In this document: one piece after another, positions 12,329 through 26,401 of the stretch | Layout: each line of letters opens with the position of its first letter | Numbering within the stretch: position 1 is the first letter of the stretch | Source: Rhyzopertha dominica | Lineage: Eukaryota > Arthropoda > Insecta > Coleoptera > Bostrichidae | Direction of reading: 5' to 3' | Assembly: GCA_025024175.1 (NCBI GenBank) | Contig: QCXZ01000003.1 | Span: 1,674,001-1,738,000 of the forward strand | DNA: 64,000 bases | Position numbers and translations under genes: made by a program | The notes under the pieces: model-generated | Database searches by the model: none | What the model saw: only the letters and a program-made list of their open reading frames with translations | Told to the model about the DNA's origin: nothing

Positions 12329-15300
12329 AATAATAATTTTATTTGACGTAAATGGAGTTTACGTGTAATTATTAAATAACCTTGAGAACTGTTTTAGAGC
12401 CTAGTATGTATTACATATAATTAGATGAAGTGTGTTAAATGTGCCCCAGCGTATTGTTTGTTTGTTTAATTACTTCTACACCAATTGATTAATTCTACGA
12501 ATAGAAGAAAATTGAAATTGAATAGGTCTGTATGTTATTAAAATTGCATTACAATAAGTAATTTAATTTGGTGCTATAGCTTTGTTTTACAACGGTCTTA
12601 TTGAAAAATAGCGCCCATTGGTTATTAGTAAAACAAACATAGTAAGAACAATGGATCAAAAACACGATAAGTCAACACTTACCATATTGTGCACATTCTA
12701 CAGCATTCTATAACAGTATACTTTTGTGACACGTTTATTTTCAAAACCTACATTTACCTATAAAAAAATCACCAAATCAATATATAATGCAAAAGTGANG
12801 TATATGGGTTATTTTGTGCTGCAGTGTCGTTGTCGTGGCAACTAGATAATAAAATGTTGCAACAAAATGGAATAGAAACACTAAAAGGTCCATTTACCAT
12901 CTACATTTTATAGGCGAATTTTGGAGCTATTTTTTATTCGTAACGTGATGTAAAATTCAAGAAAATTTTTAGTGAATCTTCAACTACATAGATTTTTCCT
13001 CACAGCGAGAAGCGTGAAGAGTTTTCAAGATCCCCGAGGGCATTCCAATATCTTAGGCTAGTTGGCATCCCAAAATAATATATTATAATGTAAACGTCAG
13101 TAATTGACAAATAATAAGTACAAGTACTGTATTGTATTGAATTGTATTGTCAACATTTATCAAAACGGGATTTCCCGCTAGCATTGCCACAAATTGAAAA
13201 AAAAACTTATTATTCAAAGATTTTAACGGACTTTAAAATAAATTCTATTTAGCCTTTGTCTAACACATAAACAGTGTCTGTAATTAACAAAATGTAGTCT
13301 TTGTGCCCTTTACAAGTATTGTTTTGGTAGTGACCTGGTTAATGTAAATCTTGCCGACTTTTAGCCAAACATAACTAAACGGAATATGATTTTTAAATTA
13401 AAGCCGGTCAGAAAAATGAACGAAATGAACAAATTTGCACCTTGTTTCTGTTATTTTTATTAAATTTTATCAATTAAGCAAGCCAGTGCAGGAATTAGTC
13501 CAAGGCGACTAAATATCACTATAGGAAGACAATGTTTGGCTTGATATTAAGAATTGAATTAAATTTCAGGGACTTTGGGTCCTCTAATGGGCCCCAGGGT
13601 ATATCCCTTTGGCTCTCAGACGCCCGGTGGCGACTCCAGCAAACATTGATTTCCAGTTGGTGTATAATATCAACACCTACGCCGCACACCGGCACTTGAC
13701 AAACCGTTAAACACAGCGATAGCCTCCGTCATCTCCAGTAAGCAGCTTACAGCATCAAAGTCTCCTTGAATGGGAAGTCTTTGTGGTTGGTGCACTAATA
13801 CCCCGTCGCGGATACAGTGTAGAAAGCGTGCCTAAGTATAGTACGCGGGCGTCTTCTGGAACTATGGTAAAGAGGAATTCTAAATTAGGAATCTAATACA
13901 TATTCATTAGGTGATGAATTAAATGTTGATCTCAGCTGACATATCAGTGGGAAGATGGAAAAGAGGCAGGGATTTCCGACGACTGCTACAAACGCGAAAT
14001 CCGTAAGTCTTCTTGGAACCACATGAAAGACAGAATCATATTTTATAGACTAATGTAGTTCACTAGGTCACAGTACTTGAAATAATTAGCACTAATATGC
14101 TCCCGACTCTGTAAGTTGCTTACCTTCAACTTTTACAATATTATCGATGGTTTTTTTTCAAGAGTTTTGATTGCATGCCGACGTTCAGAACAACCAAAAA
14201 TATCACAGCGGATGAAGTGTAATATTCAGTAGTGTCAGAAAAATGGAAAGACGTTAAGAGAAACAACTGCTATCCTCTAATCTTGCGGATTGGAATCGGA
14301 TGAAACAGATCTGTTTTGTATGTACTTCGCTAATTGAAGAAAGCCTCATGCGAGAACTCAAACTTTAACCTTAGAAAAAGTTATAACTTACTAGGCAACT
14401 AAACAAAGAACGCGCCAGTCCCATTTTCTTTTCCCCACAGGACATAAAAAGTCCCAAAACACATCGAACAAAGTTATTTATGCTCTCTAACATTCGGCAA
14501 TTCGTTTGCTGGTATTAAAACATAAACCATTGCCGAATCCTATCCATAAATAAGGCAACACCCCTCGTTTGGTAAACAAACTCCAGAACTGCGACCATAA
14601 ATCGGAAATGGCAGGGAACTGCAGCTGTTCAAAGCCCTGAGGGTGGTACAGCAGGTTGCTGATTCAGTGTCGTCGTAGCGTCGTGCAATGAAAACAAAGC
14701 TGGTATAATTGAAAAGAAGTTTAGCTCAACACGCTTCACTTGTTAAATATAAACAGTTTTCTTGGGTTCGTTCAATACCTAAAATCTGTTTTGAACGCTG
14801 TCTGAACGTGCTTACCGCTATTAAAGATGAAGTTATTTTTTTACAACAAATTTGGGATGATAGGACAAACTAATAACTGAATACAACTGTACAAAATAAT
14901 AATCATTTGATAAAAAGCTTTAACTCATGTGAGATACGATTTATTACAGCAATTACATATTTAAATGAAAGACTACATCGTTAGTGGAAATATCAAATAA
15001 CACTGTTTCTGTTCAGACAACACCGGTTTTTAAACCTCACTTTTCTTGCATTAAATGTATCTGATTTGAATATTTGTTAAAATGTTCCAACCTTTACAGT
15101 TTCTTTGGGTTAAAATGTAGCAGGACAGGATGCCAAATCTTACCTTCTTCCATTGTCAAATAAAATACATTATGAAAACCACGTGGAAAATAATGTTTAT
15201 ACATATGCCATTAAAATCGATTTTGCCATGAAGGACCATAGTCCTTTTCTTTAACTACCATGATTTTAAAGTTTGTTGGTTCCTTAACAACATAACGTGG

Positions 15301-17029
15301 ATATCCCAGATACACATACTTTTCTATTGACCATCTATGTAGTTATTAAGGTAGGTGCTATCCCTGTGCTCCTAATTCCTATCTTGAACATACTGTAGAA
15401 TAAACCAACACGACAAAAAAATAGATGACCAAAGGTAAAAGTAATACTGAAAGGTAACTTAACACTGAAATCTGAAATGCACAAAAAACTACCAAAAAAA
15501 ATCAGAGCAGAACCAACACAAAGACTGGTAAATCAATCTAATGGTAACGAAGTTTCTCGGCCGTAATAACCACACCCACTAGAAAGCTCTACAAAATTTA
15601 ATCTTTAGCACACTTTTAATTTTCCAGTATCTCAAGACGGCGGCGTTTTAATTATAAAAATAATTATAAAAGATAAACTAGATTTGCTTTCAATTTAGCG
15701 TTATGCAGGGGAACAAGCTTGCAAAGAGTACTTATTTGATAAGGGTACGTTGGAGGTGGGTAGCAAATTGAACTGGAGAGGAATGCAAAAGCCAAGCTTA
15801 GTAAATTGCCTTAAATTGTCCGTCATTGTGAACTTGAGCGATGTTATTTGTTCACAGATCACCAATAAGTAGTAAATAACTGTGTTAAATCTTAGAATTC
15901 CTAACATTTAGTTTAAATCTAATAGCAAGCTTTGGACGAAAAAGCTAATTAAGAATTCGGCTAAAAAAATGACAAATTGGTCATGCATATGGAATTAACC
16001 TAACCAACTTTATTCAGGTAAATAAAAAAATAGAATTTAACCACGCTAAATTTGTGTTATTGTAAGATAAAATAGACCACGTCCAATATATTAAACTAAA
16101 TCAGTGAAATAAGCTTAACATAACTAAATCTATTAAATTAGCCGCAGTTAAAGACATATAAAGAATGAAGAGCTAGTTCAGTAAAATTTATCAACCTTCC
16201 TGCAATACACTACATAACTTCTAATACTACTTACTTCTACAGGTAGTTGATTATTGAGTGCTAGAGAAACAGTACTTACTTCTTTGACAAATAGGTAGTG
16301 GTCAAATTCTATTCTCGAAAACGTATTTTTACACTGCAGCATAATATATAAATGGTATAAACTCAGAGTTTTTCAATTGTTTCGATTCAATACAAATCTA
16401 TCTTTGAAGTTAAAGGATATGCGCGTTCCATGTGGGCGTCTCATTCTCTACGCAAATCAAATACATTTGATCACAGCAAATCATATTGAAACGAAAGGGC
16501 AACCTTTTTTTAGCTTGATTCTATATAGGTTCGTAGGTAACTTGAGGGCTGGACTCATTACTCTGAACTCTCTCCGGTATAGAATTGTATATTATAATGG
16601 CCTTCGTTGTCGTACAAACAACACACCCAATTACTCTTTTAATCAGTTAAATAAATATAAAGAACTCTCGTCACGATAAACAACTTTATCCTGTTTTGCT
16701 GCATCGAAATATATTTGCTTTGTATGCCTTCTGCGGCACCGTATTGTTATTTTAAAGTATCAAGAATGAATAATAGCGTAATAAACTTATGTAGTGCTAA
16801 ATAGCAACAGAGAATGTAAGAAAAATATTATAAGATCTGGATATCTGAAAATTCTCGGAAAGATCCCTGTCTCTTGAAAACACTGACAAAAAGTTATTAG
16901 TCTGACGCTACGATTACACCTGTAATCTTTGTCAAAGACGAAGAACCTCAAAATTTGCCTGACACAAGTTCAAACAAAATGTAAGTCTATAAATCCAATT
17001 CGCACGGAAAAGCAGATCTACTTATTTAC

Positions 17030-17191
17030 CTTTTTTGGACGTTCGGAAGCTGTCATCCCTCGGTACGTATTGGATGTCGTAGACGAGGGTCGTATTTGGC
17101 AGTAGTTCCCTGTCCTTGTTAATGCGGTAGACCGCGTATTTGAATGCCAATTCTATGCTGGTGTCCTTCTGGTCCTCGGTGAATATGGCCC
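17030..17191 (-). CDS. Grik2-like: Kainate-type ionotropic glutamate receptor, N-terminal domain exon
   Basis: This exon encodes the start of the extracellular amino-terminal (ligand-binding-like) domain of a kainate-class ionotropic glutamate receptor, a synaptic glutamate-gated cation channel. The frame reads GAIFTEDQKDTSIELAFKYA, followed by the conserved NTTLVYDIQYVPRDDSF stretch and ending RTSKK. It is bounded by a clean acceptor (TTGCAG, ending at 17192) and donor (GTAAAT from 17029). Both edges are phase 1, so the last G joins CC of the next exon to make Ala. The exon is 162 bp. The preceding exon, which should carry the signal peptide and end in ...IG, lies above 17191 and I could not find it. 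Codon use is GC-richer than the surroundings, which suggests selection. I rate receptor class very sure and KaiR1D/Grik2-like subclass likely. Confidence 0.93.
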
Positions 17192-18559
17192 CTGCAAGTG
17201 ACGAGCGTAATTAGTTTACCAGTGGCGCCCGCAAAGACAAAGTGTTAGAAGGAATGCACTGGCATAAGGCATTTATGAAAATACTTATACATGCTAAATA
17301 CAAGTTGACAGATAGATTGCGTATTCAGTAGGTAAATAGTTATGTTGCCCTAAGTGTGCTTTTGAGCATTTGATACTCCAGATCCTTTAGTGGTCTATTT
17401 TTAAGTGTCGCAGGTATCCATTCTAAGGTAAAATTATTCTCTAGTTAGAGCAGTTATATTTTGCAAAGCTATACGAGGCGATAAAATTTTTATCTGTTTT
17501 TTTTAATATTAATATTAAGTTCTTTATGCATGTTTGCTGAATAGTAAAGTAACATGTTCTTCAGGCACTTTTTTGAGTAAAAAACGAATGGTGTTAACAA
17601 ATTTTAATTATACGACTAGTTTTTTAGCTATTAAAGAAAGCAATAGTAGGCAGAGCTTCATTATTCTATACATTGCATCAACTATTACTACGGTATTAAT
17701 TATTTGAGTTTATTGCAAGGCCATTATTATAGCAGTGGTGCTACATATTTTGAACAGGTATGCTGGTCACATTCTAGAGCACTTGCGTATTTCGCTTATT
17801 ATTACAAAACTATTGTGATTTTCATCAACATTTGGGAACTGCATTATATCCAAATATCTAGATGCTTAAACTTCGTCCTTAGTTGGGCAGATTTGCTATT
17901 CGCTACGAATTTAGCTAATTGTGCGAGATACNTATTCATTGGTTTGTATATGCGTGTGGGNTCGCCTAGTATATTACCCCTCTGGAACCACAAAGCACAC
18001 TGTTCAACCCGTTTAACAGATAAGATAAAATTACACACTGGGCGAGTGGGATTTGGCAGTTAACATGAAACGCTCATCTAATGTATTAGTATCTATAACC
18101 TTGGCCTGTACAACTTTAAAATACCACATGCACTTCTTGTATAGCTGCAAACTAAGCAATGAAATCGATGTTAAAATTTGACATACGTACCTGCGATCTA
18201 TTTGTTATAAAGGGGTTTTATTATCATGTTTACGGATTTCTTTCTGGTTTCACGAAAATACAATAAATTAATAGTTGCATCAACTGTGCCATCCGGTGCT
18301 AATAGACGCCGGGTGTATTGAAGAAGTACAAAAGCATACTCATCAGGATAATAATTCGAATGATCATTCGATTGTCAAAACATCTAGAAAGGTTTCGATT
18401 TGATTGTTTTCATGTCTAGTTCTCTCTTGGAATCGTTAATAATTGTGCCCATTGTAGCTCTGTCTTCGGTACGTGTACTGTATAGGAGACTTTTTGTAAC
18501 GATAGAGTTATTTGTTTTTCAGATTAGTGAGATTTATTGTTTTTCATTTTTTTTAACTT
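17192..18559. other. Upstream region of visible receptor exons, nothing recognised
   Basis: This AT-rich stretch should be the next intron upstream in the receptor gene or its 5' flank. It has two N bases at 17932 and 17961. I see no exon with a signal peptide and a phase-1 donor, and no mobile-element protein. Confidence 0.5.
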
Positions 18560-18912
18560 TCGAACACGAAATTTTGGGAATACCGGATGCTAACGAAAAA
18601 TACGAAAGTATGCTACCAGATGGGGATGCTGAATGGAGGGGTATTTTGTATTGTTCGCGAAAATATTGCTTAAACACAACAAATTTCTTACGTATCAGTT
18701 TTGGAAACGCTGGGTGCTGGAATATTTGCAGACTTTAACAAAAAGAAGTAACTGGTTTGATAAAGGACAAAAACGGAGATTTGGTCGTTATAATGGGTTA
18801 TACTACGACCAAGAAATAACTGCTTTAGAGGGAGGGTAGCAGCGATATACCTTGGTAAAGGTGGTTAAATAACAGTGGTGTATGTTAATACCAAATACGG
18901 ACCTGCAGCAAA
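18560..18912 (+). pseudogene. BEL/Pao retrotransposon integrase C-terminal relic
   Basis: Three frames together give the tail of a BEL/Pao pol protein. The first has FLTFEHEILGIPDANEKYES, resembling the HFL...L..IP block. The second has YQFWKRWVLEYLQTLTKRSN W, the HFWKRW..EYL..LQ.R.KW signature. The third, near 18850-18912, has VVYVNTKYGPAAKLC, resembling the VRVV.VKT..G...RP..KLC end. At least two frameshifts and one stop interrupt it. No long terminal repeat was recognised beside it. It is a short, dead fragment. Confidence 0.7.
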
Positions 18913-21900
18913 ATTATGTAAGTAGGGTTATCTAGAGATGGCTGGTAACTAAGCAATTCGTTATCCTAGTGCGTCTTCTTCTGATAAAAAATATAACAAT
19001 TGAAAGGTAAAAAGGGCAACTATAAAAAACTTGTAAAATTAACAGATGTTAAAAGATATTACTATTAATAGAACTTACTTTAAAGAAATAACAGTCGGGA
19101 ATTTGTATGATACTGGATATTGGATTGTTATAATACATGTTCTATTCGGTAAAAGAAATACTAAGGTACCTCAAGCTACAACAAACATTTGTGAAGAAAG
19201 CCATTAAAAATATTCAATAAAGTATCTCCAGCGTTACCATGCATAAAGCAAGGAGAATCGTAAAAAAATTGGATCAGAAACAAAACAAATATCGAAGGCT
19301 TTTAAATGGTAATAAAACTATTTTCCATGAAAGCGGGGGTTGCAGATCAAACTGACTCTAAAAATAATTTCGAATAAAAGAAATCCGCCGAGTACTTGGA
19401 GAAATATAAGGACACTACCTCAAAGGTGGGCTGAATTCAATGCAATAGAAAAACTGCGGACAACGCGGAAGGTAAAAACGGAACCATAGTTAGTTACTCC
19501 GTTGTTATATTTCATGGAAAGTTATTTTTATTTTGAGTGTGTCATAAACAAGCAAATTTCGCGTCATCAAACTTTGCCGACAGACTGTTTCTGTTTTTAT
19601 TTCCAAATAGAGTATAATACAATGTCAATCGTTTCTACAGCTCATTCAACTAGGTGTTACTTTTATTCAAGATTAAGATATCAAAATAAAATAAATGAGA
19701 GTGTGATACGATGTGTAAATAGCTAATTAATAAAGGAATTAACAATAAGACCAATTACAATACCCATCAAACATGGCAAATATCTGGGAACAATGTGATT
19801 TGTCAATAATTACGAGAGTCCGTCGAAATATGCTTCGAGCTCTAGGACGGGCTTCCATGTTCCGGCGTTCTGATGTTATTTAGGCATAAATATTCGTGTT
19901 CCTTTGGCCAGGATAAAGCCAAATTGGATGCTCCCGAAATTTTGTGCAGACATTAAGCCGCCCCATTTAAGCGGCAGCCCGCAGCGAACCCGGCCACGTT
20001 TCTTAACGACGATGTAAAATCCCCCCGTGGCTGGATAATTGAATTACAAAAGTAAAGTTCAATTAATTTTTAGTCCTCTCGGTAATTCCAGTNATTAACT
20101 TCAGCTCTGTAACCGCTATCACTTAACTGATAACGTCGTTAGCAACAATTATTCGGGCTCTTTCATTGCCGCCCGTTCTACTTTACGAAATAATTAAAAT
20201 GCGCTCAGCTAATCTATGTAACTGCGTAACTGGTGCCGTCCGGTCGCATCCGTATTGCGGTACTGACACTTGCTGGTTGCAAGCCTGTAAAATGCAACGT
20301 TAGAACGCTACCGGTACTGCAGAGCTCGTATTAAGTAGAGCAAAGAAGCTACAATAAGCTAGAATTGGGTCACCTATTATTAACTCTTACTATGGAAATT
20401 GTTGATTTATCACAACGCGTTAAAATAGTACCCATTACGGATTAAAGAAATTTTTTTAGTAAGTATTTAACGCTAACAATGCTGCCGATGAACTCCTATA
20501 CATTTTCTATTACTTAGATGTACAAATATATTTGTGGAGTTGTTAATGCAACGAATTATATTTAACAAGCTGACTGTTTGGCTACACTTTAGCGAGTTTT
20601 ATCAGATATCAGATTAAGATCTCCAAGAACTCTGCGACTGATACATCCATTATAATCTTTGTTCTAAACGGTAAGCACTTCTAGATCTTTCCTCAACCCA
20701 GTGTGGTCTGGATTTTCTCTAGGTAATTGGCATCCGATGAGTGAAATATGTGAAACAAACGTGACAATGCAGAAAATAATGTCGTTGCCAATTGTCAAAT
20801 TAAGGACGCAACTTCAACTTGTTGGACGCAATCTTAACCGGAAACACTGCCTTCCACAGAAAATGCAAATACAAGATATGACAGATAATATAGATATTGT
20901 CAACCGACAAATTATTAACTATACCCTAGTAGCACTAAATATTTAACAAATGTTCTCTTCTAGAATATTTAGAAATATCTTTAGCACCACCCTGTTTAAT
21001 AGTATATAAATACTTACTTAAATAAAATGGCTACCTGCCAATTTTGACAAGATACAAGCATAAACTTTTTAACATCTTATTAGTGTCCTTATTTGTAACA
21101 TCTGTTTCTAAATGTGTACTATGAACGTTGTTCGATTATTATTATATTACCAATTTCGTGTAGTTACTAGTTTATTAGTTTATTTACTAACGACAATAAC
21201 TAATTCTCCTAATTCATTAACGATCGATGGTGACAGAGATACAAATATATGAATTAACCTACATCTAAATTTTGCTTCGCTGGCTCAATAACAAAAAATC
21301 ATTTGTTATTTTAACAGATGACGCCGGTGATCAAATATTTACAGATATCAACTTTAGGACAACGCTGGATCACACACGCGTAGGCTGAAGAGGAGAAAGC
21401 TTCTGCAATTACATTCGCTTTATAGAAACTTCACCTTGTCCTCCCTGCTGTCCATAACAACATTACAGTGACAAATTAAAAATATCAATGGACGGTTATC
21501 AGTCTAAAAAACATAAATGTTGCTAAACATCTTTGTGTTCTAGAAGTACAGCATTTATAGTCTATAAAATATAAAAGAAAGCAGTACTAATCTAGTCAAG
21601 GACCTATTTAATTCGTTTAAGAGATTATCTAAGGACCACTGCAATATTTTGCTTTACTTTAAAGACAAAACAAAATTCAGAGGAACAGCAGGCACCAATG
21701 ATTAATATTAGCTTTATATTATTTTTAAATTATTAAATGAATGAATAACTAGTAATATCATAAAATAAAGAATGCAAAATGAAGTGCACAAAGAACCTGC
21801 ATACGAAACCTACAAGACTGACAAAAGGACAAATAATTTTAATGTGTTGGCTCTCAATAAGCGTGGGTCCTCATCTAGATATCTCCATCGGTTAGCCTTG

Positions 21901-24900
21901 CAGAGCCCCACTGTCACAACAGAGTGAGTATATCGTGCCTTTGGTAGACAGTGCTAGTATTACACCAAGGCGTCAATGAGAGTCAATCGCGACAAGGGGA
22001 CTTCAAGTTTTGATTAATTAGTGAACAAGTTAAAATTGGGAAGTAATGAGTGATGCGATCAAAGAAAGGAGGGCGACAGAGTCTAAAGCGGAGCAGTAAC
22101 ATTCCCTAGCTGACCTGGCTGCAGTTTCCAAACCATCCCCTAATTACGAAATATGGGAAGCTGGATATCCCAACAATCATGCCACTGCAGCTAACAAAGC
22201 ACCCGCAGTATGTAATTGCGCCAGGTCAACGTGGTCACGATCTGTAGATATCCCGGTTCAACTGGGAAAGGATGGGTGTGTTCGTTAACTTCGGGAATGA
22301 TCGAACCTTACGGATCCTTCTCGAGAATCGTACTGCTCGGGACACGAACTGATTTTGAACACCTCTTAACTTGTTTGCGTTTGGGGATTACTGAATCTAA
22401 TATTGCAGTGGTCTATCGGAACAAAGTTTGTAATATCTGACTTGATTTAATTTATATAATGATCTTCATGGGTCAATGGAAATGGTTGCCTGGACCATGG
22501 ATGTTCACGTTTGGTTGAATTCAGTTGAACTAAGTTTAAATAAGAAATTGTGGAGTAATAGATTAGAATAGACTAGCAAAACAGACTTACGCTTAATGTT
22601 TTCTCCCAGATATCAACGAATTGCTATCCGTATCAGGCACCCAACCTCCTTCCTCGAAGTTGAAAACGAAAATGACTAATTGTGCGAACTCTAGGTGGTT
22701 CGGGTGTTGTATAACTATGTAGCCCATCAACGTTGGGGTCAACAAACACTTATGTAACAAAAATGAACGGCGTGCAGGCAAACAGATTTATTTTTGTCGA
22801 TGCATGTATTTCTTTTACAAGGTGTGTTAAAAATGTACAGGGCCAGAAGGGGTCACAATGCTTCAATCTAATTTTAAAATTGTTGGGCTGATATGAAAAT
22901 AATTAAATGTTAATGGGATTTAGAGCCAACACTGCCTATCTGATAATTCTAAAGTCAATTAATAAAGAAGCACTGTTTGTAAAAAGTTAAGAGTAAATTA
23001 AATTTCTCAGAAAGGTGCATTGGTGGTTAGATAACCTTTTGAAGAAAAGTTNGAGAAAATACTTCTACTATTTTTTGGTATTGACGATTGGGGAGCACTT
23101 TACAATCAATTTGAGTATTGAACAAGTAAATATAAATAGTAATCAGAAGTTTGGCCAAGGAATCAAAAATGTGCTGGTGGTACTCAAAGAATACTATTGC
23201 ACAGAATTGTCAATATGATAATTTTTGGTTTCAGTTGTAGCTATATTTCTCAATAATGATGCAATGAAATGGGAATGGTAGAACAAAAATTTATAATTAT
23301 CATAATAGTTATGAAGAACCTCAATATTTCAAAATGTATATGCAAAGGACGTATAAATATTAAAAATCAAATACTATTTCATAAGTGTTCCACAAATGTA
23401 GACCATTAAATATTTGTTTATAAATGTTATGTGTGGTAACAAAGTTTAATTTGGTACTAGCAACAATATGATTTTTGCAAACGCAAACAACAAGCAAGAA
23501 ATTGTTTAGTATTTACAACGAGCAATTGTTTACTACAGCAAATTAATCTCTAACAAATAAAAATTTTTTGTTGGTAACAATCAATTTTTCTCGGTGTGTG
23601 TACCCATATATTTTCGCTTCCGTGCTCTAAAGTAACTGAAGGCTATACTAAACATCCGAATAGTATGGGCAACGAATTGTCGCAATTTACCCAGAGCAAT
23701 CCGTTACTCTATTCTCAGTGCCGCTTTCCGGAATTGGGCGGACGTCCTAAAGTAAACACAGTTCGTACACACAAACAGTGAACACGTAATTAAATTCCAA
23801 ATCACGGATCCTTGGTCAACAATGTGCCTTACACACAACTTGCAGGATAGATTTATACGCAATTAAACATACATATGCAAACCGTTGTCGAGGATTGATT
23901 ACATATTCAGGAGATATTCGGTCTGATCTCATTTATAGGCCGCAGCAGATAACCGTGTTCGTGATGTGACCTAGCCTGACACACTAACTCAAATACGGTT
24001 AGGAAACTAGAAATGAGTTGGGTGCAGGCAATCTCTTGTGTTTACTTCGTTTCAGATTGAACCTAAGGTCCAAAAAGTAATAAAATAAGACTTGCCGTAA
24101 CTTTTTATGCGATTAGTCCAATTCAGGGCTGTTTGCTTTGTTTGCATTTGTTTGGAATGAGCATAAAGTTGATGACGAGAATTTATTCTGACACTTTTGA
24201 CTGTTACAGTCGTTCTCTTGCAATCTTTGCATTAACGCGTCTACGAAAGCATGTATTTGAATATCAAACCATGCACTATAATGCTGCAAACATACAGTAT
24301 GTATGAATAAAACATCTTTTAAGTCTTCAGTAACATATTTGATTAAACTTGCAGATAGATGTCTCCACTAAGATGATACTAATAGTCCATACGTTTGGGC
24401 TATCAACAATTTCAAATTAAATTGAGCTTTTCTACACAATAGCAACTAATTTTGTCAACTGTTATTTCTCACTAAGTAAAGTAAAATTAGTATGTGGATC
24501 CACTTCAGTTTTATTAACAGTTTTGGTAGGTGAATAATTATAAGGCAGGTTGGACAGTTATTTTGAGAAACATATCTAAAAGCTGCAATCCCTTAAATGC
24601 TTTAAGTGGCTTTAAAAAACTTGAATATGGCTGCTTAATCCAAACATATTTCCTGATGAAGCATTTGCAGTAAGTGAGACAACCAACAGCTAGCCCATTA
24701 GCTTTAATGAAGAAATTTTATCTTCTGACAAAGACGATATTCCTTTAATAAAATAATACAAAACTACACTCAAATAAAAGCAGACAATCAAATGATATTA
24801 GCAGCGATATAGAGCCTTTACAACCAATTGTCTCATGCAGCAAAAATGGTGAGGGATGGCTTTCCTATAGCCGATGCATTGGGCATCCTATGAGTTAGAT

Positions 24901-26209
24901 AGCAAAAATCAATACATGTGTGCTTGTAATGTTCAATTGTTTTCCACTTTGCCCCATAGGTGAAGTGAATGATTTAAATATTTTATTACTAAGAAGGCTA
25001 GCGCTGTAATAGTCGACAAATGAAATTCCATTCTGCATTTCCCCGCCTTCCCATACTACTGGAGTCTAATATCTTTACTTCAAACTTGTTTTTTTGAGAT
25101 TTCAAATAAAGCCATAATTGGATTAAGGACGATAACCAGATACCACCATCCAAGGGGAATAATTTGCGGAAGAAATTAAAGGCCTGAAATGGTAGTGTCA
25201 TTTGCAAGCTATCTTCCGGAATATATAGGTAATAACAAAATGAACAGAAAGAAACAAAGTCATTGGCACATGAAAAAAGTTTAGTGGTAGCCCTATAGGT
25301 GTATTATTAATATAAAAATTGATGTAAAGAATAAAGTGCCCCATTATAAATAATAATAATAATAGAGCGTTTATGTCAAGATTTGTTTCGTAGTTCTACT
25401 AAAATAACTGCATAGGTGACGCCAAAAGAAGTATACATTATATGAACCCGATATCGAGAGGGTCATGTTGTCCATAATTCCTCTTTTTCTGTAACGAAAG
25501 CTACTCTAGGACGTCAGAAAACCCATTTCCGTCGATCCAAATTATTTAAAAACAAGAGCCGACGAAAAGGAGTCCCCTCAGTGCCCGACAACTTCTTGGG
25601 CTCCGAGCAGTACATACTTTAAGAATAATCAATCTAAATCTAGAGGGCCCTTTTTCTCCCTGGCAGTTCGATCTCTATTCATATATTCAAATTTGATTCC
25701 GGTGTAGGTATATCCCAAATTTATTCGTTTATACAGCGGGACCGTGTAAGTTTCATTGGACTAGGGGATGTGAGAAATTCGAAACGTATTTGGAAACGAT
25801 TAACATATCATTAGCTTGTGCAGGTAATTTAAACGTACATACGTTAAAAAACTTGAGTGACGTCTGTTTCGCGAAGAGGAAAGAGTGGATAACAAAATGT
25901 CGTGTATTTTATAACGTTTGATACATATTTTTACATTATTGGTACATTATTAATTGACATACGCAGCTAGAATATATTAATATATGCATAACATTATATT
26001 GGTATACCCCTGTTGTTTGTAGTATGCAACACAGGTAGACAAATTTTTTTAGGGTTTTGTTCTAATGCTTTTGTCTGATTCACGGCAATACGTAAATTTT
26101 GAATACTTTAATTGATGAGCAGCAGCACTTTGATCAAACAATAGCCAATTTTGTTCACTTGTCTATCATATCTGTAACAACCGCATTTGTATATTACTAA
26201 GTTAGCAAA
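18913..26209. other. Non-coding stretch, no gene recognised
   Basis: I find no coding region with recognisable similarity. A GC-richer part at about 19930-20300 (GCCGCCCCATTTAAGCGGCA and following) looks like ordinary conserved-style non-coding DNA but has no frame. At 22082-22350 the plus strand has a broken frame (PLQLTKHPQYVIAPGQRGHD and, after a stop, NWERMGVFVNFGNDRTLRIL) that reads like a degraded protein which I cannot name. N bases occur near 20093 and 23052. Confidence 0.5.
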
Positions 26210-26401
26210 ATGGCGTCAAGACAGTGTAGACAGGATGTTAATTTATTCTGTTTTATTTACAGTGAATTCATTAAAATAAGAAGCAAAAAATTTGCTTTGG
26301 TAACAAATTTGAAGCTTCGCGAAGCCTATGAAGCCTATTTCACCCACAAAATCTGGAGTCAAGATAAAAATTGGTTACCTCGCTTTGTCTGTGTTAACTA
26401 A
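26210..26401 (+). pseudogene. Zinc-finger-like N-terminal domain relic of a repeated insect gene family
   Basis: The frame reads MASRQCRQDVNLFCFIYSEF and goes on LREAYEAYFTHKIWSQDKNW to LPRFVCVN, then a stop. I remember a family of repeated insect proteins of unknown function starting with CRQDV..FC..CGEF and continuing AYE.YFG.K.GDQDK.W.PH.VC..C. Here the second Cys of the first pair is changed (FCFIYSEF) and the frame ends before the last Cys. The copy is cut 33 bases later by the inverted hammerhead repeat at 26434. Function is unknown; it may come from a transposon-carried gene. Confidence 0.5.

Larger units (their letters stand above)
4684..17029. other. 12.3-kb intron of the receptor gene with nested mobile elements
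   Basis: Exons at 17030-17191 and 4432-4683 join exactly in phase 1, which makes everything between them one intron on the minus strand. It holds a truncated mariner (5279-6321), a DD41D element inserted in a non-LTR relic (8561-10045), a non-coding duplicated pair (10398-10562, 11911-12095) and a Penelope-like terminal-repeat fragment (12240-12328). The stretches 6322-8560 and 12329-17029 show no gene. A moderately GC-rich segment at about 13560-13870 has interrupted open frames that I do not recognise, and a GC-rich one at 10560-10800 contains GC palindromes. Confidence 0.85.

Noticed and set aside
18335..18360. CTGATGA on the minus strand
   Set aside because: The following sequence has no stem II closed by GAAA at the right distance.
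24650..24680. CTGATGA followed by a small hairpin, hammerhead-like
   Set aside because: No GAAA follows the hairpin and no stem I is present.
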